The position numbers and the translations under genes were made by a program. Shown here in pieces: positions 61,134 to 64,000 of a stretch of 64,000 nt of DNA (positions are counted from its first letter, which is position 1; the number at the start of each line of letters is the position of its first letter). The stretch is taken from positions 124,001-188,000 of the forward strand of contig CAZRIV010000005.1 in NCBI GenBank assembly GCA_964600235.1. The letters run 5' to 3'. The notes beneath the pieces were generated by a model that saw only the letters and a list, made by a program, of their open reading frames with translations, was not told the origin of the DNA and searched no databases. Origin of the DNA: MWEI01 sp964600235. GTDB lineage: Bacteria; Desulfobacterota; Desulfomonilia; UBA1062.

Positions 61134-61158
61134 TGCCCCGAGTATCTGACAAAGAACA
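61134..61158 (-). repeat. Prophage transposase-proximal end with terminal repeat (L1)
   Basis: Read on the minus strand from the tip: TGTTCTTTGTCAGATACTC then GGGGCA. The TTTGTCAG core starts 5 bp from the terminus, exactly as in R1. Element ends at 61158 with ACA on the plus strand. Confidence 0.85.
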
Positions 61159-61163
61159 CTGAA
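61159..61163. repeat. Target-site duplication CTGAA, right copy
   Basis: Exact match to 22661-22665, directly outside the terminal ACA. Confidence 0.88.
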
Positions 61164-61210
61164 CAATAATAAAGGGTTCTGCAGTTAGGCTTGCCCCGGC
61201 CTTGGAGGCC

Positions 61211-61247
61211 TTGACAGAGAGGGCCCCGTGTATTATTGAAAATAATA
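61211..61247 (+). promoter_or_regulatory. Candidate fur promoter and operator
   Basis: TTGACA at 61211-61216 could be a -35 with a weak TATTGA -10 17 bp downstream (61234). It overlaps a perfect inverted repeat TATTATTGAAAATAATA (7-3-7; 61231-61247) that runs into the A of the proposed ATG. An AT-rich dyad at this position is consistent with autoregulation by Fur, but it is not a canonical Fur box. Confidence 0.45.
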
Positions 61248-61756
61248 TGCAACTAGGACACCTCAAACCATCGTGCTCGACCTGTTCTCCCAATGGCACT
61301 TGTGTCGATAAATTAAGCTCTATTTTGAGTTCTTCCGGAGGGAGGCTGACAAAAGAACGCCTGTCCTTATTGCGAATTGTTTGCGATATAGAGGGTCACT
61401 TTCACCCCTACCAGGTGCGAGACCTCCTGAAGGAACAGGGATACCCCCTGTCCCTGACGACCGTGTACCGGAACCTGTCCCTGCTTGTCCAGGCGGGCAT
61501 CATCCGCAGGACAAGCGTGAACGGCGATATCGGGACGGGCGGGGCCCGGTATGAGCATATCTGGGACCACGAGCACCACGACCACCTCATCTGCTCGCGC
61601 TGCGGCAGGACCATCGAGTTTTCGTATCCGGCCATCGAGGTCCTCCAGGAGGCAGTGGCCAAGGAACACGGGTTCATCCTGGAAGGCCACCACCTGGAAC
61701 TGACCGGCGTCTGTCCCGAGTGCAGGGCGCATGAGGGCACAAGGAGCGCCTCATGA
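61247..61756 (+). CDS. fur: Fur-family ferric uptake regulator
   Basis: A 169-residue Fur-family repressor. Its winged helix is RLTKERLSLLRIVCDIEGHF then LTTVYRNLSLLVQAGIIRR. The metal-binding half is HDHLICSRCGRTIEF with HEHHDH and a second pair CPEC near the end. The first 15 residues (SCSTCSPNGTC) add an unusual Cys-rich N-terminus. ATG 61247 is chosen; TTG 61202 would add 15 residues but lies upstream of the likely promoter. Overlaps feoA by 4 nt (ATGA). First gene of fur-feoA-feoB, starting 83 bp past the prophage. Confidence 0.88.
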   Translation: MQLGHLKPSCSTCSPNGTCVDKLSSILSSSGGRLTKERLSLLRIVCDIEGHFHPYQVRDLLKEQGYPLSLTTVYRNLSLLVQAGIIRRTSVNGDIGTGGARYEHIWDHEHHDHLICSRCGRTIEFSYPAIEVLQEAVAKEHGFILEGHHLELTGVCPECRAHEGTRSAS

Positions 61757-62106
61757 CAGCGCGTGACTATAAGGCCGCCATGCCGGTGACGCAGCCGCGC
61801 CACGATGCCGGGGATTCCCCGGCAGGCACCCTCGATTCCACAAAACATGTTATGAAGGAACAACCATTGACGATCCTTGACATGAAAGAAGACGAAACGG
61901 CATTCATCAGCGCCATCACCGGCGGCAGGCACATGAAGGCACGCCTGGACGGGCTTGGCATCCGTGCGGGAAAACGAATCCGGCTCATCAGCACCGCACC
62001 GTTTAAAGGCCCTCTCCTTGTTGAAGACATCTCGACAGGGGCAAGGGTCATGATCGGCCGCGGCATGGCTGCATCCGTGGAGGTGCGCCATCAAGGCCCC
62101 TCGTGA
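61753..62106 (+). CDS. feoA: FeoA ferrous iron transport protein
   Basis: A 117-residue protein whose last ~83 residues are the SH3-like FeoA domain (LTILDMKEDETAFISAITGG; ARLDGLGIRAGKRIRLIS; VEDISTGARVMIGRGMA). The first 33 residues are extra. The ATG overlaps the fur stop; ATG 61852 would give a standard-length FeoA but lacks a good ribosome site. Regulates FeoB. Confidence 0.9.
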   Translation: MTARDYKAAMPVTQPRHDAGDSPAGTLDSTKHVMKEQPLTILDMKEDETAFISAITGGRHMKARLDGLGIRAGKRIRLISTAPFKGPLLVEDISTGARVMIGRGMAASVEVRHQGPS

Positions 62107-64000
62107 AGAACTTGTCATAGCCCTGGCCGGGCAGCCCAACTGTGGCAAATCCACCCTCTTCAACGCTGTGGCGGGATTCAAGGTCAATACCGGAAATTTT
62201 GCCGGCACCACGGTTTCCTTCACCGAGACGAAGGTGTTCATGGGCGGAGAGACCTTCAGGCTCATCGACCTGCCCGGCACCTATTCCATCTCATCGCAGG
62301 ACCTTGCGGAAAAGGAGGCGCGGGACTACCTGCTCTCCGGCAACGTGGATGTCATCATCAATGTGCTCGACACGTCGATCCTGGCCCGTTCCCTTGAGCT
62401 CACCATACAGCTTCTTGAGATGAACATACCCATGGTCATGGCGCTCAACATGTTCGACGAGGCCCTGGAAAAGGGGACCGCCATCGACCTGGCAGCACTG
62501 AAAAAGCTCACCGGCGTGGAGGCCTACCCGGTCATCGCCGTGGAGGGGAGCGGGGTGCGCGAGGTCTTCGATGCCGCACTTCGCGTGGCAGGCGAGGGCT
62601 TCAACCCCGTGAATCCCGTCTACGACCGGGACGTGGAGCAGTGCATTGCCGAAATTGAAGAACGCTACCCGAAAGACCTGAGGATTGCCTTCCCCGTGGA
62701 CGAGCGGTTCGTGATCGTCAGGCTCCTGGAGATGGACCAGGAGTTCGAGACGGCAGCTGCTGAGATCGATCCGGGGTTCCTCAGGTTCGTACAGCAAAAG
62801 CGCAAAGACCTGGCCGAGATGCACAACTGGCCCGAATCCGGCGTGTTCGCCTCCCACCGGCATGCCATCGTGTTCGACCTCTTCGAAAACGTGGCCAGGA
62901 TCACCCATAAGCACACCCTGAGCCTGAAGGAACGCATCGACCGCTTCATCATCAACCCGGTTGGCGGCCTGGCGGCCATCGTGGGCCTGCTTTTCTTCAT
63001 GTTCTTCGCGTCATTCGAACTGGGAGATATCATCTCGGGCCTCATTGAATCACCGCTCGATGCCCTGGGACAGAGTCTCGCCGGAATGGCGGACGGGCTT
63101 GCCGCGGTGGCCGTTTCCGGACTCTACGACGGGTTCGTCTCGGGCATAGGGATCGTGCTGCCCTATCTGCTGCCGCTCCTCGTCCTCATGGCCATCCTGG
63201 AGGACTCCGGGCTCCTGCCGCGCATCGCCTTCATGGTGGACGGACTGCTCCACCGCTTCGGCCTGCACGGTAAGTCGGCCATCCCCATCATCTTAGGCTA
63301 CGGGTGCAACGTGCCCGCCATCATGGCGGCACGGAACATGGAATACGAGCGCGACCGCATCATCACCATGCTCATCGTCCCATTCATCGCCTGCTCTGCG
63401 CGCACCGTGGTGATCCTGGCCCTGGCGGGGAAATACCTGGGGGGGGCCGTAACCACAGGCATTTATCTCGGGAACATCCTGATAACCCTTGCCGTCTCGC
63501 TCTTCATATCCAGGCTGCAGACCCGGGAAGCCCCGGGCATCATCATGGACGTGCCGCCGCTGCGCAGGCCTTACGCCGGCCTGGTGGCGAAAAAGGCGTG
63601 GTGGAGGCTCAGGGAATTCATGGTCTTCGCCTGGCCGGTCATCATAGTGTCGAGCCTGGTTCTGGCCTTCATTACGCACATGGGCATGGACAGGATCGTG
63701 AACAGCCTTTTCTCGCCCCTTACCTCGGGCATCCTCATGCTGCCCGACCAGACGGGAATTACCCTGTTCCTGGGCATCTTCCGCAAGGAACTCACGCTGG
63801 TCATGCTGAACCAGGCATTGGGGACCCATGACGTTTCCATGGTACTCTCGTCCGGACAGATCCTGGTGCTCGTGGTCTTCACTGTCCTGTACATCCCCTG
63901 CATCGCCACCATCTCAACGCTCTGGAAGGAGGGCGGGTGGAAGGTGGCCCTGTATTCGGTGGGACTGAACACCGCTGTGGCCCTCCTGGTGGCCGGCGGT
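62090..64000 (+). CDS. feoB: FeoB ferrous iron transporter (3' end beyond window)
   Basis: At least 636 residues of FeoB. The G-protein domain has GQPNCGKS (G1), FAGTTVSF (G2), DLPGTYS (G3) and LNMFDEA (G4). A GDI-type helical linker and transmembrane gate regions with GYGCNVPAIMAAR and FRKELTLVMLNQAL follow. It moves Fe2+ across the inner membrane. The frame has no ATG, GTG or TTG between the upstream stop and G1. A GGAGGT sequence (62079-62084) lies 5 nt before an AUC codon at 62090, the best start. CTG 62069 is an alternative. The gene overlaps feoA and is incomplete here. Confidence 0.9.
   Translation, partial: MKAPREELVIALAGQPNCGKSTLFNAVAGFKVNTGNFAGTTVSFTETKVFMGGETFRLIDLPGTYSISSQDLAEKEARDYLLSGNVDVIINVLDTSILARSLELTIQLLEMNIPMVMALNMFDEALEKGTAIDLAALKKLTGVEAYPVIAVEGSGVREVFDAALRVAGEGFNPVNPVYDRDVEQCIAEIEERYPKDLRIAFPVDERFVIVRLLEMDQEFETAAAEIDPGFLRFVQQKRKDLAEMHNWPESGVFASHRHAIVFDLFENVARITHKHTLSLKERIDRFIINPVGGLAAIVGLLFFMFFASFELGDIISGLIESPLDALGQSLAGMADGLAAVAVSGLYDGFVSGIGIVLPYLLPLLVLMAILEDSGLLPRIAFMVDGLLHRFGLHGKSAIPIILGYGCNVPAIMAARNMEYERDRIITMLIVPFIACSARTVVILALAGKYLGGAVTTGIYLGNILITLAVSLFISRLQTREAPGIIMDVPPLRRPYAGLVAKKAWWRLREFMVFAWPVIIVSSLVLAFITHMGMDRIVNSLFSPLTSGILMLPDQTGITLFLGIFRKELTLVMLNQALGTHDVSMVLSSGQILVLVVFTVLYIPCIATISTLWKEGGWKVALYSVGLNTAVALLVAGG

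Larger units (their letters stand above)
22666..61158 (-). mobile_element. Mu-type transposable siphovirus prophage
   Basis: A 38,493-bp prophage. The termini are TGTAGTTTGTCAG at 22666 and, read on the minus strand, TGTTCTTTGTCAG from 61158. They align without gaps and are flanked by the perfect 5-bp duplication CTGAA. It carries a Mu-type repressor/Ner switch, DDE transposase A, ATPase B, GemA, Mu gp27/28/29/F/I/G-type head genes and a lambda-like non-contractile tail with a tape measure and a J-like tip. All late genes are on the minus strand. Every essential module looks open and undamaged, so it may be inducible. I recognise no homologue of Mu Gam, Mor or C and no tail sheath. Confidence 0.95.

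Overview
The window is a piece of a Gram-negative bacterial chromosome carrying one complete-looking Mu-type transposable prophage. The host genes (MlaE/F/D-type lipid transport, an ABC-associated outer-membrane lipoprotein, many PAS/histidine-kinase proteins, a B12-binding radical SAM protein, fur-feoA-feoB) would fit an anaerobic deltaproteobacterium (Desulfobacterota). That assignment is an inference from gene content only. No rRNA or tRNA genes and no CRISPR array were seen.

Layout. (1) 1-22660 is host chromosome. It holds a multi-pass membrane protein, a decayed response-regulator fragment, a beta-propeller-like lipoprotein, a seven-PAS hybrid histidine kinase (minus strand), a secreted metallopeptidase/PD40/barrel-like protein, a plus-strand mlaE-mlaF-mlaD-pqiC-like lipid transport operon, a minus-strand three-gene signalling operon (periplasmic-sensor kinase, CheY-like regulator, receiver-PAS-kinase), a YgbA-like cysteine-rich protein and a B12/radical SAM enzyme. 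(2) 22666-61158 is a 38.5-kb prophage bounded by 5'-TGT...ACA-3' ends and a perfect 5-bp target duplication, CTGAA. (3) 61164-64000 is host again: fur-feoA-feoB, with feoB running off the window.

The prophage reads right to left. Its transposase-proximal end is at 61158. A plus-strand lysogeny module (XRE repressor and a two-TM zinc-ribbon protein) faces a minus-strand early operon: Ner-like regulator, an unknown protein, MuA (DDE D333/D400/E449), MuB ATPase, then a chain of small overlapping genes including GemA, a PilZ-like protein, a 34-residue membrane peptide and a 3D-domain protein. A 5-kb cassette (46.15-51.25 kb) between two closely related terminator hairpins carries repeat-rich fibre-like proteins, a secreted fibronectin-III protein and a permuted papain-like hydrolase. 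Then come lysis genes and a Mu-type head module (gp27/gp28 terminase, gp29 portal, gpF with a C-terminal nuclease-like domain, protease with a nested scaffold start, decoration, capsid, DUF1320, gpG). The tail module is lambda-like (tube, -1 frameshift chaperone, tape measure, DUF1833, NlpC/P60, giant tip protein J). No sheath gene was seen, so the phage should be a transposable siphovirus.

The most unusual signal is a repeated motif, TTTGCAGATACTCGGAGCA. It occurs at both prophage ends, as expected for transposase-binding sites, and also twice deep inside the prophage, at 44955 and 51169. There it lies immediately upstream of start codons and supplies the GGAG ribosome-binding sequence. Other points are the doubled-terminator cassette, a 21-residue repeat protein, a start-codon-less tail-chaperone extension that implies a -1 frameshift, insertion of the phage through a dyad 80 bp upstream of fur, and a feoB that appears to start at AUC.
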